Counted from the stretch's first letter, positions 50,805 to 59,488 are shown. The stretch is 64,000 nt of DNA from Clostridia bacterium (GCA_017537515.1 JAFYKO010000122.1:1-64000); one strand, 5' to 3'. Notes: generated by a model from the letters alone, not told the origin. Program-made: numbers and translations.

Positions 50805-51581
50805 CTAGGGCTTCTCAACTTCAACGTAAGCGTCCTTGGGGACGATTACCTTTGTGCCGTCCTTTGCGACATATTCTTTCCATTCGGGCTGTCCGTTGAA
50901 ATCCATAGAAGCGAGAGGAATGCCACGCTTGTTATACAGGTCAACGACAACGGAACGCAACGGGGCTGTCTTCCAATCGGCAAATTCGCTCACGAACTGC
51001 AACAGGAAACGGACGTTCCAACTATACGAAAACAGGTCGCCCTGTCGGAACGAAATAGGTTCCTCGGTCCCAAGGTCCTGGATAATCGTTGCGTTCAAGC
51101 CTGCCGTATCATAACCGCCCTCTGCTGTGCTTGTGCGGGTTTCATAGGCGAACTTCAAGTTAATCGGGACGTTATGGACGTTTTGATATTCCGCTGCGAA
51201 CGCTTCTGCGAAATCTTCAATCATTTCCATTTTGTTAGACACCAGGACGCAACCCATACCAAATTCAGCCGAAACGGTCTTCTTGAACTTCAACCGCCCG
51301 TCGGGTGCCACTCCGTCTTGCAGGCGTATGGAACGACGGACAATGTTCTTCAAGGAATCCCTGGTCCAAAACAGGTAGGAATACGGGGCTTCACGGACAT
51401 TCTCACGGTTGGTTTCGGACTTGCGTTCCATTTTCTTGTCGGCTAGGTCCTGGTCCAAGATACGCTGCGGACCCTCTGCGTCCGAACCATAGCAGACTTT
51501 CATAGTGCCGTCAAAACCCTGCCTGGTAAAGAAACCACGCATTTGAGCGAAATAGGCTTGTATGGCGATAGATTGCATCAT
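50805..51581 (-). CDS. Hypothetical tail protein, 258 aa
   Basis: Starts MMQSIAIQAYFAQMRGFFTR. Contains an FSYSWNVRFLLQFVSEFADW helical segment and ends in a Lys/Val-rich strand (DGTKVIVPKDAYVEV). Lies next to the spike gene, so probably a tail or baseplate component. Not identified. Confidence 0.55.
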   Translation of the reverse strand: MMQSIAIQAYFAQMRGFFTRQGFDGTMKVCYGSDAEGPQRILDQDLADKKMERKSETNRENVREAPYSYLFWTRDSLKNIVRRSIRLQDGVAPDGRLKFKKTVSAEFGMGCVLVSNKMEMIEDFAEAFAAEYQNVHNVPINLKFAYETRTSTAEGGYDTAGLNATIIQDLGTEEPISFRQGDLFSYSWNVRFLLQFVSEFADWKTAPLRSVVVDLYNKRGIPLASMDFNGQPEWKEYVAKDGTKVIVPKDAYVEVEKP

Positions 51582-51594
51582 AGGCGATTAACCC

Positions 51595-51915
51595 CTAGTC
51601 TTCTGCGATTTCGCCATCAATAAGAGTGCTATACGACGCAACGTCAGCGATAAACTGATTTACTTCGTCACGGGAATACAATTTAGTTTGGCAATCCGTT
51701 TCTTTCTTGCCGTCGGGGTGCTTAACAAAGCATACGACCCTATACTTCTGCGTAGCATTGTCGTATTCGGGCATTAAAGAATACGTTGCGTGGTCCTTAC
51801 CGAACAAGTGCGGGAACTGCATAAACGAATTACCCATTCGCATATACAATTCGTCAAAGGTCAAGTTCATTCGGTGGTTGTCAAAATCATAGCGGTCAGT
51901 GTGGGCTGAAACCAT
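51595..51915 (-). CDS. Hypothetical protein, 106 aa
   Basis: MVSAHTDRYDFDNHRMNLTF start; Tyr/Asp/Phe-rich, ending in an acidic EIAED. Between the spike and the 258-residue gene. Not identified. Confidence 0.5.
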   Translation of the reverse strand: MVSAHTDRYDFDNHRMNLTFDELYMRMGNSFMQFPHLFGKDHATYSLMPEYDNATQKYRVVCFVKHPDGKKETDCQTKLYSRDEVNQFIADVASYSTLIDGEIAED

Positions 51916-51925
51916 ATAAACCTCG

Positions 51926-52462
51926 CTAGAATAAAGTTTTCTGCTGCGTCGGGACGTGCATACCCATAAGCGGACAGGCTGTATTACAATTCAACCCAAG
52001 ACCCATTCCGTCGCCTATCATAATCATATCGCCCGTAAGCGACAGGACACCCTTTGTTTCCACGGTCGTGCCTGCGGGTGTGTGTTCAACACGGAACCCG
52101 TCGTCGCCACCCTTGAACTCAAACGTGGTGCCGTCCTTACGACCCTTTGCGATATTCTTGCCGAATCGGAAATAAAATTCTTCTTCGGTGTTCGTTTCGG
52201 CTAGTTCCTTGACTAAACCCAGGATATAGGCTTCGCACAGGGAACGGACTTCAACTATAACTTCGTCGTCAACTTCGTAAGAATATGACAGGGAAAGCAG
52301 CGGTTTCGCCCAAAAGTCCAAGTGGACTTCTTCCTTGGCGTTCATTGTGCATTGGACCTTGTAGAACGGTCCAATTTCAAGAATCTTGCACCGCAAGGTG
52401 TAAGTCCTTGGGCTTAACGCCCGACGTAACGCTGCTGTTCCCAAGTCAAAGTTGTAAGCCAT
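51926..52462 (-). CDS. OB-fold tail spike / baseplate hub protein (gp5/gpV-like)
   Basis: 178 residues. N-terminal segment (TLRCKILEIGPFYKVQCTM with VDDEVIVEVRSL and ILGLV) has the strand pattern of the OB domain of phage spike/gpV proteins. The C-terminal half shows short repeated turns (GDGMGLGLNC) as in trimeric beta-helix tips. Such proteins puncture the outer membrane or cell envelope. No lysozyme domain like that of T4 gp5 is present. Confidence 0.65.
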   Translation of the reverse strand: MAYNFDLGTAALRRALSPRTYTLRCKILEIGPFYKVQCTMNAKEEVHLDFWAKPLLSLSYSYEVDDEVIVEVRSLCEAYILGLVKELAETNTEEEFYFRFGKNIAKGRKDGTTFEFKGGDDGFRVEHTPAGTTVETKGVLSLTGDMIMIGDGMGLGLNCNTACPLMGMHVPTQQKTLF

Positions 52463-52474
52463 TAACGAACCCGA

Positions 52475-53434
52475 TTATCCCTTGGGGAAGTTAGCCACAA
52501 TGTCGTCAAGGACATTAAGAGCGTTGTCAAGTTGGTAGCCTACGGAGCAATCGGCATCGGACACAAGACCGCTACCCTCAATGGAAGCATAGTTGCCACG
52601 CAGATATGCACGAACTTTACGCATTGCGTCTTCCACGTCCTTCGGGAGCGAAACATCGGATTCGTTCTTCTTTGCGAGCAGGCTTTCCTTCTTCTTCTGC
52701 ATAGAGCAGACGTGCTTCTTGGATTCATTCGGGGCATACAGGGCTTTCAAGATACGGGTAATTTCATTATCCAACGGTGTGTGCTTAATGCCCTCAATGT
52801 TTTCCAACCAATCACGATACGGTCTGTCGGGTTCGCTATCACTTTCGGGATGGAACTCCATATAGTAGCCAACAATTTCATCGGCTTCTTTCTGCTTAAA
52901 CGGACCGTCTGTCTTAATATCGGAAAAATAGTCAGCCCAATCTTCTTCGCTCTTACCATCTTCAATAGCAAGTTGGCAGCATTCCTTGTAGGCTGCGTCA
53001 AACATATCCTGGTAATACTTCTTGTCCTTGACTTCGGCTGCTTCGGACTTCTTGGATTCACCCTTCTTCAAAACCTTGTCAATAAGCGGAAGCGGGTCAA
53101 ATTCGCCAACTTCTCCCTCAACCTTATTAAGCAAGTTTGCGTCATCGTCATAACAATGGCATTCAAGCCAGGACTTCCCATCACCCAGGTCAGTATTAAG
53201 GACAAGCACGATTTCCGTGCCAGGATTCTTACCCTCAATATCGTCAAGAATGACCGACCATTCGTTAAAGTCGTCACTACGGCTGTCATTGAAACCGTTA
53301 CCGACGGAACACTTGTCACCAACCACAGCACTGACGGCTTTGGTAAATTCGGGGGCAATGTCGTCATACTTACGGGCAAGGTCATTGCCAACGACCTTGC
53401 CATACTTCTGTGCAAACTGCTGAATAGCGTTCAT
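52475..53434 (-). CDS. Tagged polyprotein joining tag class A and B, 319 aa
   Basis: ESKKSEA at 126-132 and then ESKK directly fused to VCSMQKKKESL at 237-251. This joins the two tag classes in one protein, showing that they belong to one system. Modules are acidic with a YYQDMFDAAYKECCQ helix. Its own N-terminus (MNAIQQFAQKYGKVVGND) has no tag. Transcribed from the P9/53542 region. Confidence 0.6.
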   Translation of the reverse strand: MNAIQQFAQKYGKVVGNDLARKYDDIAPEFTKAVSAVVGDKCSVGNGFNDSRSDDFNEWSVILDDIEGKNPGTEIVLVLNTDLGDGKSWLECHCYDDDANLLNKVEGEVGEFDPLPLIDKVLKKGESKKSEAAEVKDKKYYQDMFDAAYKECCQLAIEDGKSEEDWADYFSDIKTDGPFKQKEADEIVGYYMEFHPESDSEPDRPYRDWLENIEGIKHTPLDNEITRILKALYAPNESKKHVCSMQKKKESLLAKKNESDVSLPKDVEDAMRKVRAYLRGNYASIEGSGLVSDADCSVGYQLDNALNVLDDIVANFPKG

Positions 53435-53541
53435 AAGGAAAATCCTCGTTTTGAAAGTTTAACACCCTAAATATACATTATTCCCTGCAATCTGCACCCA
53501 GGCAGGTCACGTTTATGGGCTTATAGGGCAGTCCCCAGGCA

Positions 53542-53691
53542 TTAGCCAATTTCAGTGATATTCTCAATGTCGTAGATACCGTCAATGGTATCAAGGGCTT
53601 CGCAGCGAACTTCGTCAATGTCGTTGCATTCCACGACTGCGGAGCAGTGACCGCCAAATTCGTTAATGTATTCTACCTTGAACTTCTTCAT
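53542..53691 (-). CDS. Small acidic protein, 49 aa
   Basis: ATG at 53691 with AACCGAGGATAGCC upstream, stop at 53542. Reads MKKFKVEYINEFGGHC and is Asp/Glu/Ile-rich. Good ribosome site and own promoter P9 support it as a real small gene. Confidence 0.6.
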   Translation of the reverse strand: MKKFKVEYINEFGGHCSAVVECNDIDEVRCEALDTIDGIYDIENITEIG

Positions 53692-53736
53692 TGGGCTATC
53701 CTCGGTTTGGAGTGGTTATTTTCTCTTTACGTCATA

Positions 53737-53765
53737 AATATAACAAATTACCTATTGATTGTCAA
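53737..53765 (-). promoter_or_regulatory. Operator-type promoter P9
   Basis: Minus-strand TTGACA (53760-53765), 17-base spacer, TATATT (53737-53742). Mixed arms AACCTG and TAGGTAATTTG. Upstream of the 49-residue gene. Confidence 0.8.
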
Positions 53766-53793
53766 CAGGTTTTGTTAAAATTTTTGAAAAAAA

Positions 53794-54564
53794 TTAACGC
53801 TTACGGAATTTCCGTATTTGCTCCAATATAGCCTTACGCTTACTATGGACCGCAACAGGCTTGTGGACAATTACAGGCTTGCTTGCATACGTTAAATTGT
53901 GACCTGTATGCTTATTCAAAATATAACTACGCTCATACATAATGCAGACGTAATCGGTATAGTCAAAAGACAATATCTTATTGTAATCGTCCCTACCCAT
54001 ATCATACCGAAAATCCAAACACAAGATTTCTTGGAAATAGGGGAGTAATAACGGAATTAAAGGGATAGACATACTATCGCAATTAAGCAACAGCCTACGT
54101 CCACTACTAGAACCTGGGGGATTATCCACTTTATACAAAACGCTTTCGTGTGGATAGCGAATAACAGAATGATACTTTGTTATACCACCACCTGCACAGC
54201 ATTCACGATAACTATGCAGTGTTATAGCCCGTGTTCTAAACCTATAAGCATCGCATATAAAGTCATCTTTCCACAAGTGCCTATCATACCTAGAATCCCC
54301 TTCGGGGTCTGCAACTAATTTGAAGTCCCCAGGATTAAAGGGTATATCTAACTTTTTAGCCAAATACGGAAAGAATGTGCCCCACACATACGGAAAAACC
54401 CAATGGTGCTTATTCAATAGCCCGTCCGTGTCTTTATTATAAGTCGGGAACTCAACGTCAGTTAAATCTTCAAACCTAGAATCTATGGAATGTTTTTCCC
54501 TTGAATAAATATCCCACAACACGCAGCGATAGACGTGTTCGGCTGTAATAGCGGACTCTATCAT
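53794..54564 (-). CDS. DHHW/SGNH-like protein, 256 aa
   Basis: C-terminal half has LLLNCDSMSIPLIPLLLPYF followed by LCLDFRYD and later YERSYIL, close to the DHHW-type SGNH pattern seen in AlgJ/AlgX-like polysaccharide acetyltransferases (nucleophile region 'x-D-S', then hydrophobic strands and 'D-x-R'). A His-rich N-terminal part (KHHWVFPYVWGTFFPY) could supply the other catalytic residue. Probably modifies sugars, e.g. O-acetylation. Four bases overlap with the glycosyltransferase. Substrate unknown. Confidence 0.5.
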   Translation of the reverse strand: MIESAITAEHVYRCVLWDIYSREKHSIDSRFEDLTDVEFPTYNKDTDGLLNKHHWVFPYVWGTFFPYLAKKLDIPFNPGDFKLVADPEGDSRYDRHLWKDDFICDAYRFRTRAITLHSYRECCAGGGITKYHSVIRYPHESVLYKVDNPPGSSSGRRLLLNCDSMSIPLIPLLLPYFQEILCLDFRYDMGRDDYNKILSFDYTDYVCIMYERSYILNKHTGHNLTYASKPVIVHKPVAVHSKRKAILEQIRKFRKR

Positions 54565-56519
54565 TCAATCCCTGCCATTGCTAAATACTTCAAAGCGTTC
54601 TTACGAACGTCCAATTCTTTTTCAGCAAATGACCGCATAACTGCACCATCCGCAGGATTATACTTCTTCAACTCCCGAACAAGCATATCGGCTGTATGAA
54701 TAGTTGGGAACCCACGACCTGTAAAATTCGTCTTTGCGAAATCATACCATTTATCCGAAGTCACATAGCCACAGCCCGTAAACGGGTTTAACTTACGATT
54801 ATCCCAAGAAATACACGCCCTGCCACAAGCCATAGCGTCATACAACGAACGACCTATGCCCACTACAATGTCAGCATCATTTATCAAGTCTTCTATATGC
54901 CATATACGGGAACCGACTTCTTTTGGGACATTCCTAAACTGCCAACCCAATTTGGAGCAGGCTTCCTTTAACAGACTATCATCCCCCTGGCATATAGAAA
55001 GCACACGTGGAACCTCATTTAACGGACGTTTAGAACAATAGCGAACCAGGTCTATGCCATTTCGGATAATGTCAGTTTGATACCCACGGACTTTCAAGTA
55101 TAATTGGATTTCTTCGGAAATAGATACAAACGCACGGGAACCCTTTACAGGAAATTCCAAATTAGTAAACGCACTATGACACGTCTGCACAACGGGGCAT
55201 TTACCCAAGAAGTATTTACCACTTTGCTGATTAGCAAAACAAGCCAACAATGGGGTCCCCTCAATATACGGGCGAACCCCCGCTTCCATTAAATACTTTT
55301 CAGTGACACCCGTCCCGTCCATATTTGGGGCATAGTAATAAACCGTATAACCTAAATCCTGGAACGCTCTACACAAAGCCCAATTAAATGTGTCGGTCCC
55401 GCCAATCCACTTATATGTTCCATTAGCAACACAGATATTACGGGCACCCGAAGTAAACAAATTATTGAAATCCACCTTATACGCAGGGGCTACATTGTTA
55501 TCATATAACAAATAGGCACCACTCACAGGACACAAAGTAGATACTTCCTTTTGCTCAAAGCACAAACTTAAAAATTGTTCAACCGTGTAGGGGTCCGAAA
55601 TCCACAAACTTCTATTACGTTCTTCAAGTGTGGCACCCAAATCGTCAAAACGTTTCTTCAAAAACGACCCATCAAACGCCTGGAAAGAACCTGTGTAATG
55701 ACCGCTTACAGGTAAACTCCATTTAGGAATTATACCCCTGTTCAAGTAATGCAGCGTAGGACGATTCGGGTAAAGTAAAGGTCCAATAGCAATAGCACTT
55801 TTTGGGGAATCCTCAAAAAGATACCTATACATAACATAGCACCAATACAAGATATTTACTGCCGTTATCTTTATAGGGGACCCATTCCTGTATGAGCCTG
55901 TGACTATGGAATCGGCTATGTGTGTCACTCCCTTAAAATGGGTGTAATACACAAACTTTCCTGTAGCAACAGCGTGTTCAACACATTCCTTAAATGTGTC
56001 GTGTTCCCAACTACGCTTTTGCGGAACAATCTTAAAATCTATAACAGCCTTACCGCAAGACAAAATAGCCTTGGCTTTCTGCATAGCAAAGGACATTCCA
56101 CTTTTCGCAGCACAACGTATATGGATAACTTCAACCCTATCCATAACGTTAAATAATTGGAGCATATTCAAATGGAATATCTCGCAGGTAGTCAACCTAT
56201 CTACACGCCTATCCCTATAAAACCAATGTATAAACAATTCCCCACGTTGAGGACCATCATACGGGCACCGATAACTTTGTAGAACCGTGAGCCTGTCAAA
56301 TAAAGACTTGTCCCCATAAGCGAACGGACCCCTGGAATTACCCAAATTAAGCAGGGAACGTCTTTGGGAAATAGCCTCCTGTAATTCCTTACTATTGTTC
56401 GGTTGAGAACTAGGCAGAATCGCCTGGACTGCGGGGGCTGCAACAATGTGTGGGGGTCGTTTAATCTTTTTAAGTTGTTTCAAAGTGGCAAGCAAGTTGC
56501 CCCTTGTCAGTCGGCTCAT
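54561..56519 (-). CDS. Two-domain glycosyltransferase, 652 aa
   Basis: C-terminal domain is GT4-like: GTYKWIGGTDTFNWAL (about 368-382), SISEEIQLYL (466-475), IIRNGIDLVRY (484-494) and DADIVVGIGRSLYDAMACGR (548-567) match the GT-B pattern of nucleotide-sugar transferases. The N-terminal half (about 80-310, with YYTHFKGVTH near 191-200) resembles glycosyltransferase-like domains of large phages. It is AT-richer than the neighbouring genes. Likely acts on host surface sugars or virion protein. Confidence 0.72.
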   Translation of the reverse strand: MSRLTRGNLLATLKQLKKIKRPPHIVAAPAVQAILPSSQPNNSKELQEAISQRRSLLNLGNSRGPFAYGDKSLFDRLTVLQSYRCPYDGPQRGELFIHWFYRDRRVDRLTTCEIFHLNMLQLFNVMDRVEVIHIRCAAKSGMSFAMQKAKAILSCGKAVIDFKIVPQKRSWEHDTFKECVEHAVATGKFVYYTHFKGVTHIADSIVTGSYRNGSPIKITAVNILYWCYVMYRYLFEDSPKSAIAIGPLLYPNRPTLHYLNRGIIPKWSLPVSGHYTGSFQAFDGSFLKKRFDDLGATLEERNRSLWISDPYTVEQFLSLCFEQKEVSTLCPVSGAYLLYDNNVAPAYKVDFNNLFTSGARNICVANGTYKWIGGTDTFNWALCRAFQDLGYTVYYYAPNMDGTGVTEKYLMEAGVRPYIEGTPLLACFANQQSGKYFLGKCPVVQTCHSAFTNLEFPVKGSRAFVSISEEIQLYLKVRGYQTDIIRNGIDLVRYCSKRPLNEVPRVLSICQGDDSLLKEACSKLGWQFRNVPKEVGSRIWHIEDLINDADIVVGIGRSLYDAMACGRACISWDNRKLNPFTGCGYVTSDKWYDFAKTNFTGRGFPTIHTADMLVRELKKYNPADGAVMRSFAEKELDVRKNALKYLAMAGIE

Positions 56520-56542
56520 AAAACTATGTCCTTATAAAGTGA

Positions 56543-57133
56543 TTACCAAACACGCCTGCCCGAAAAGAAATACGGCTTCGGAATGCCCGTGTAGGCTTCG
56601 TTCCGCAAGTCCGTAATGTTTTCGGGGTCGCAGTCACGGTTTATCATAATGAAATTCTTCCAATACTCAACGCCCTTTTCGCCCTCGGCAAACATTTCGG
56701 GTCCGTCCAACTCAATCGGCTGCGACGGATATTTAGAGAACTTCAAGCGTTGACCTATCACAATCTTGCAGTGTGCCACGAACAGGTTTTCCAATTCTTC
56801 GGGAAGACCCGCCAGGTATGCGTTGTTCGCATTCAAGGCGATAGTGACGGTGATAGTCCCCGTCCCATTGAAAACCCTGGTCTGTGTTTCTACGAACTCC
56901 GACAACTTACCCGTCTTTCCGTCAACCGTCACGACCTGGTTCATAAGAATGTCGGGGACGTAATCCCCGCTTTCAATGGAATAGTTGTAGGTATTCGTGC
57001 GGGGAAACAGGCGATACTTGCGATACCAATGCAACGCCTTGTTATACATACGCTTGATAACAGCGTCCGTAATAAGTTCTTCGGTTTCAATGTTAAGTTC
57101 TTCGTCAAGAACGTCACGCAGACTAACAGCCAA
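56543..57133 (-). CDS. Putative neck/head-completion protein, 196 aa
   Basis: MAVSLRDVLDEELNIETEEL start, helical N-terminus, beta-rich centre (GTGTITVTIALNANNAYL), C-terminus FSGRRVW. Located between tail genes and the glycan cluster; the size and layout suit a small neck or adaptor. No diagnostic motif. Confidence 0.5.
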   Translation of the reverse strand: MAVSLRDVLDEELNIETEELITDAVIKRMYNKALHWYRKYRLFPRTNTYNYSIESGDYVPDILMNQVVTVDGKTGKLSEFVETQTRVFNGTGTITVTIALNANNAYLAGLPEELENLFVAHCKIVIGQRLKFSKYPSQPIELDGPEMFAEGEKGVEYWKNFIMINRDCDPENITDLRNEAYTGIPKPYFFSGRRVW

Positions 57134-57151
57134 AATATACCTCCTTTAATC

Positions 57152-58447
57152 TTATACAAAAATGTAATAATTCCATTTTCGTTTATTATAGAAGTTACTA
57201 AAGACTGCATTTCCGAAATAGTCGGATAGCAGGAAACGATATTTGAGTTTCGCTTCTTTAACTTTTCGGAATAAGTCCTTCCAAGATTTCACTCCACCAA
57301 GCGTTTGCTTCCATCGCTCGTCTTGGGTTTCAACGTTAAACCTCGGATAGAACCATCCCTTTTCAAATTTCTTATATGCCCTACGTGCTATTTCAATAGA
57401 CGCTGCTACCATATCGGGTGTATTTTCATTCCCGTATGCAAAATTACCCACGATAGACGAATAGGCGGGGTTGACTTCAACCAACTCATACCTGTGTATG
57501 CCCGCAAGCATTTTGAGTTTATTCACGAACAGTTGGCGTTCCCACTTATTATTAGCGAGCCTGTTAAAAGTTTTGCCCTTCTGTTTATCGGACGGCTTCA
57601 TAGACAAGTCTTCAACCGCTAGTTTACTGCATTTCCAATAATCTACAAGTTTGTTAATCCTATGGGCAATAGCAAGCGTTTCGTGTTTCAACTTGTTCGT
57701 AAAATACTTTGATTTTATATGGGTGCTTGCTTTACCACTAGGTTTTGTGAGAGCCGTCAAGTCAAACACCTCTTTGTGCAAGACCTTAAATTCATCATTT
57801 TTATCAAACTCAATAACTGACACCCCTATATAGTTGGGGTTCATATCTATGCCAAGAACCCTGTTCTGTTCCAAGCCCTTGTAGGCTTCATTGTAAATAA
57901 GAGTTTCGTCATAAGTAAGAAACAGGTATTTATCCGTAAACTTTACCGTAACAGGCATTTTCTTTTGGTCGGCTAACTCTTGAACCTTTGCTAACTCTTG
58001 GGCTAACTTCTTTTTTACAGGACAGAACTTTATTTCTTTACGAATGCCCCGACTAGGCTTATAGTTCACTACATTATTTTCAAAGTCAAATGAAAACAAA
58101 CGATTCCCGTGATAGTTAGACTCACCTATACTGCACAGGGGCATCAACCTTTTTTGTCTAAACTGTTCTTTAGTTATCAATCCTTTAAGGTATTGTTTAA
58201 GATTAAGTTTACCACCGAACAGGACTTTCTTACCCTTATTAAGCGTAACTACCCCGTGGGCTTCCTTTGCTGCGGAAGACGCAAGCCAACTGCATACGCC
58301 AAACAAGTTTTGTAATCTCTTACGTGCTTCATTTTCGGAGCAACCCTCTTGAAGACGGTTGTAAGCCATACGGAACATACTGCTATACACACGTATAGCG
58401 TCCGACAGGTCGGGATTGTTCGTAATGGCTAGTTTCAATGTCTTCAA
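57152..58447 (-). CDS. Zinc-ribbon-less TnpB-related protein
   Basis: 431 residues from MKTLKLAITNNPDLSDAIRVY. Very similar to the plus-strand gene at 32931 over residues about 120-430, and divergent in the first 90. Catalytic Asp in GIDMNPNYIG, Glu in VEDLSMKPSD, third Asp in PDMVAASIEIARRAY; no zinc ribbon. It sits between two tail genes with no visible promoter, so it is read from the upstream tail transcript. Confidence 0.88.
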   Translation of the reverse strand: MKTLKLAITNNPDLSDAIRVYSSMFRMAYNRLQEGCSENEARKRLQNLFGVCSWLASSAAKEAHGVVTLNKGKKVLFGGKLNLKQYLKGLITKEQFRQKRLMPLCSIGESNYHGNRLFSFDFENNVVNYKPSRGIRKEIKFCPVKKKLAQELAKVQELADQKKMPVTVKFTDKYLFLTYDETLIYNEAYKGLEQNRVLGIDMNPNYIGVSVIEFDKNDEFKVLHKEVFDLTALTKPSGKASTHIKSKYFTNKLKHETLAIAHRINKLVDYWKCSKLAVEDLSMKPSDKQKGKTFNRLANNKWERQLFVNKLKMLAGIHRYELVEVNPAYSSIVGNFAYGNENTPDMVAASIEIARRAYKKFEKGWFYPRFNVETQDERWKQTLGGVKSWKDLFRKVKEAKLKYRFLLSDYFGNAVFSNFYNKRKWNYYIFV

Positions 58448-58448
58448 A

Positions 58449-59258
58449 CTAGGACCTCCCCGCCCGCTGCACGGCTACGTCACGGATATGCTTCATAGCG
58501 TCGGCAAATTCAGCCAACAGCACCATCTGTGTAGAAGCCATAAATTCGGGACCCAACGTGTCAAACACAATGTATTCGCTAACTTCGGCAGCATTCTTAA
58601 CGCCATCAAGATACAAGCGAACCTTGTAATCAATTTCCATTTCGGGACAAAGGTTCACGACACCCGATGTCTTGGAAACATACAGAAGTATCGGGTCTTC
58701 GCTTATAGTCTTGTATTGCAAGTTCCCGCCATAGGCAGACGGGTCAAGTTGGTTATAGACAGTAACCTGCTCCCAATGGGTAGTATCGCTAGGCGGGTAT
58801 GCGTCTGCGTCTTCCACATTTTCAATGCAGCGGTAATACTCATACACGTCGTTGCTGCCCAAATACCAAACAGTGTCGCCCACCCTGTAGTCGCCCTTTT
58901 TGGCAAACGGGGCGAACATATAGTAAAGGTCAGCCAACACAGCGATAACATTGTAGGACACTTCCTGCGTGGGCAGGAACGTAAATTCAATATCCAGGGC
59001 AGCAATCGGTTTACCCGTTTCTTCGCCCTGGCTGTCATACATACACGGAAGGTAACTTGTGCAAGGAAGGTCGGCACCCTCAATAGCGGAATCCGAAATG
59101 TCGGACCACTTGAGTGCAGCGACTTCATCCACGGAAGCCATCCCGCTAGAAACGTTGCAAAGCGTAGCACCACGGATAATGAGTTTGGCACCCGTAGCGA
59201 CCGCACGGGCTAACGCAAGGCTACCCTCGTTAGTGAGCATATCATACTTTGTTGCCAT
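58449..59258 (-). CDS. Tail fibre/adaptor protein with carbohydrate-binding insert, 269 aa
   Basis: N-terminus MATKYDMLTNEGSLALARAVATG has the 'TNEG-x-lA' start of phage tail-fibre/collar proteins. An insert at about 121-166 (YRVGDTVWYLGSNDVYEYY and PPSDTTHWEQV) resembles CBM5/12-type modules that bind chitin-like or other glycans. C-terminal part is structural. Probably recognises a surface glycan; a separate receptor-binding tip may lie elsewhere. Confidence 0.65.
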   Translation of the reverse strand: MATKYDMLTNEGSLALARAVATGAKLIIRGATLCNVSSGMASVDEVAALKWSDISDSAIEGADLPCTSYLPCMYDSQGEETGKPIAALDIEFTFLPTQEVSYNVIAVLADLYYMFAPFAKKGDYRVGDTVWYLGSNDVYEYYRCIENVEDADAYPPSDTTHWEQVTVYNQLDPSAYGGNLQYKTISEDPILLYVSKTSGVVNLCPEMEIDYKVRLYLDGVKNAAEVSEYIVFDTLGPEFMASTQMVLLAEFADAMKHIRDVAVQRAGRS

Positions 59259-59260
59259 AA

Positions 59261-59488
59261 CTAAAATTCCTCCAGGGCTTTGTCAACCGTATTTTCGGCA
59301 GCGTCCTGCGTAAGACCGCCAACAGGGATAGAAAGAACCATCACGTCACTGTCGTAAACGTCAATAGCCACTCCCTTGTCGTCAGCAGACACCGCAGCGG
59401 AATAACCCGCAGGCAAATTCCTGTTGGTATATTGCTTCAACGCCTGTGCGTCAAGTTCGCTCGCCTCGTTTTTCTTGAACTTCCTCAT
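59261..59488 (-). CDS. Small hypothetical protein, 75 aa
   Basis: MRKFKKNEASELDAQALKQY start, ends ENTVDKALEEF. A TTGAAG-17-TATATT promoter-like pair lies just upstream (59495-59523); the ATG is only six bases after the -10, so it may be leaderless. Possibly a small tail protein. Confidence 0.5.
   Translation of the reverse strand: MRKFKKNEASELDAQALKQYTNRNLPAGYSAAVSADDKGVAIDVYDSDVMVLSIPVGGLTQDAAENTVDKALEEF

Noticed and set aside
50787..50818. Operator-type promoter at 50787
   Set aside because: Only a half-site TAGGTAATTTGTTATATA with the -35-like TTGAGA 20 bases away; kept out of the promoter list as a degenerate copy.
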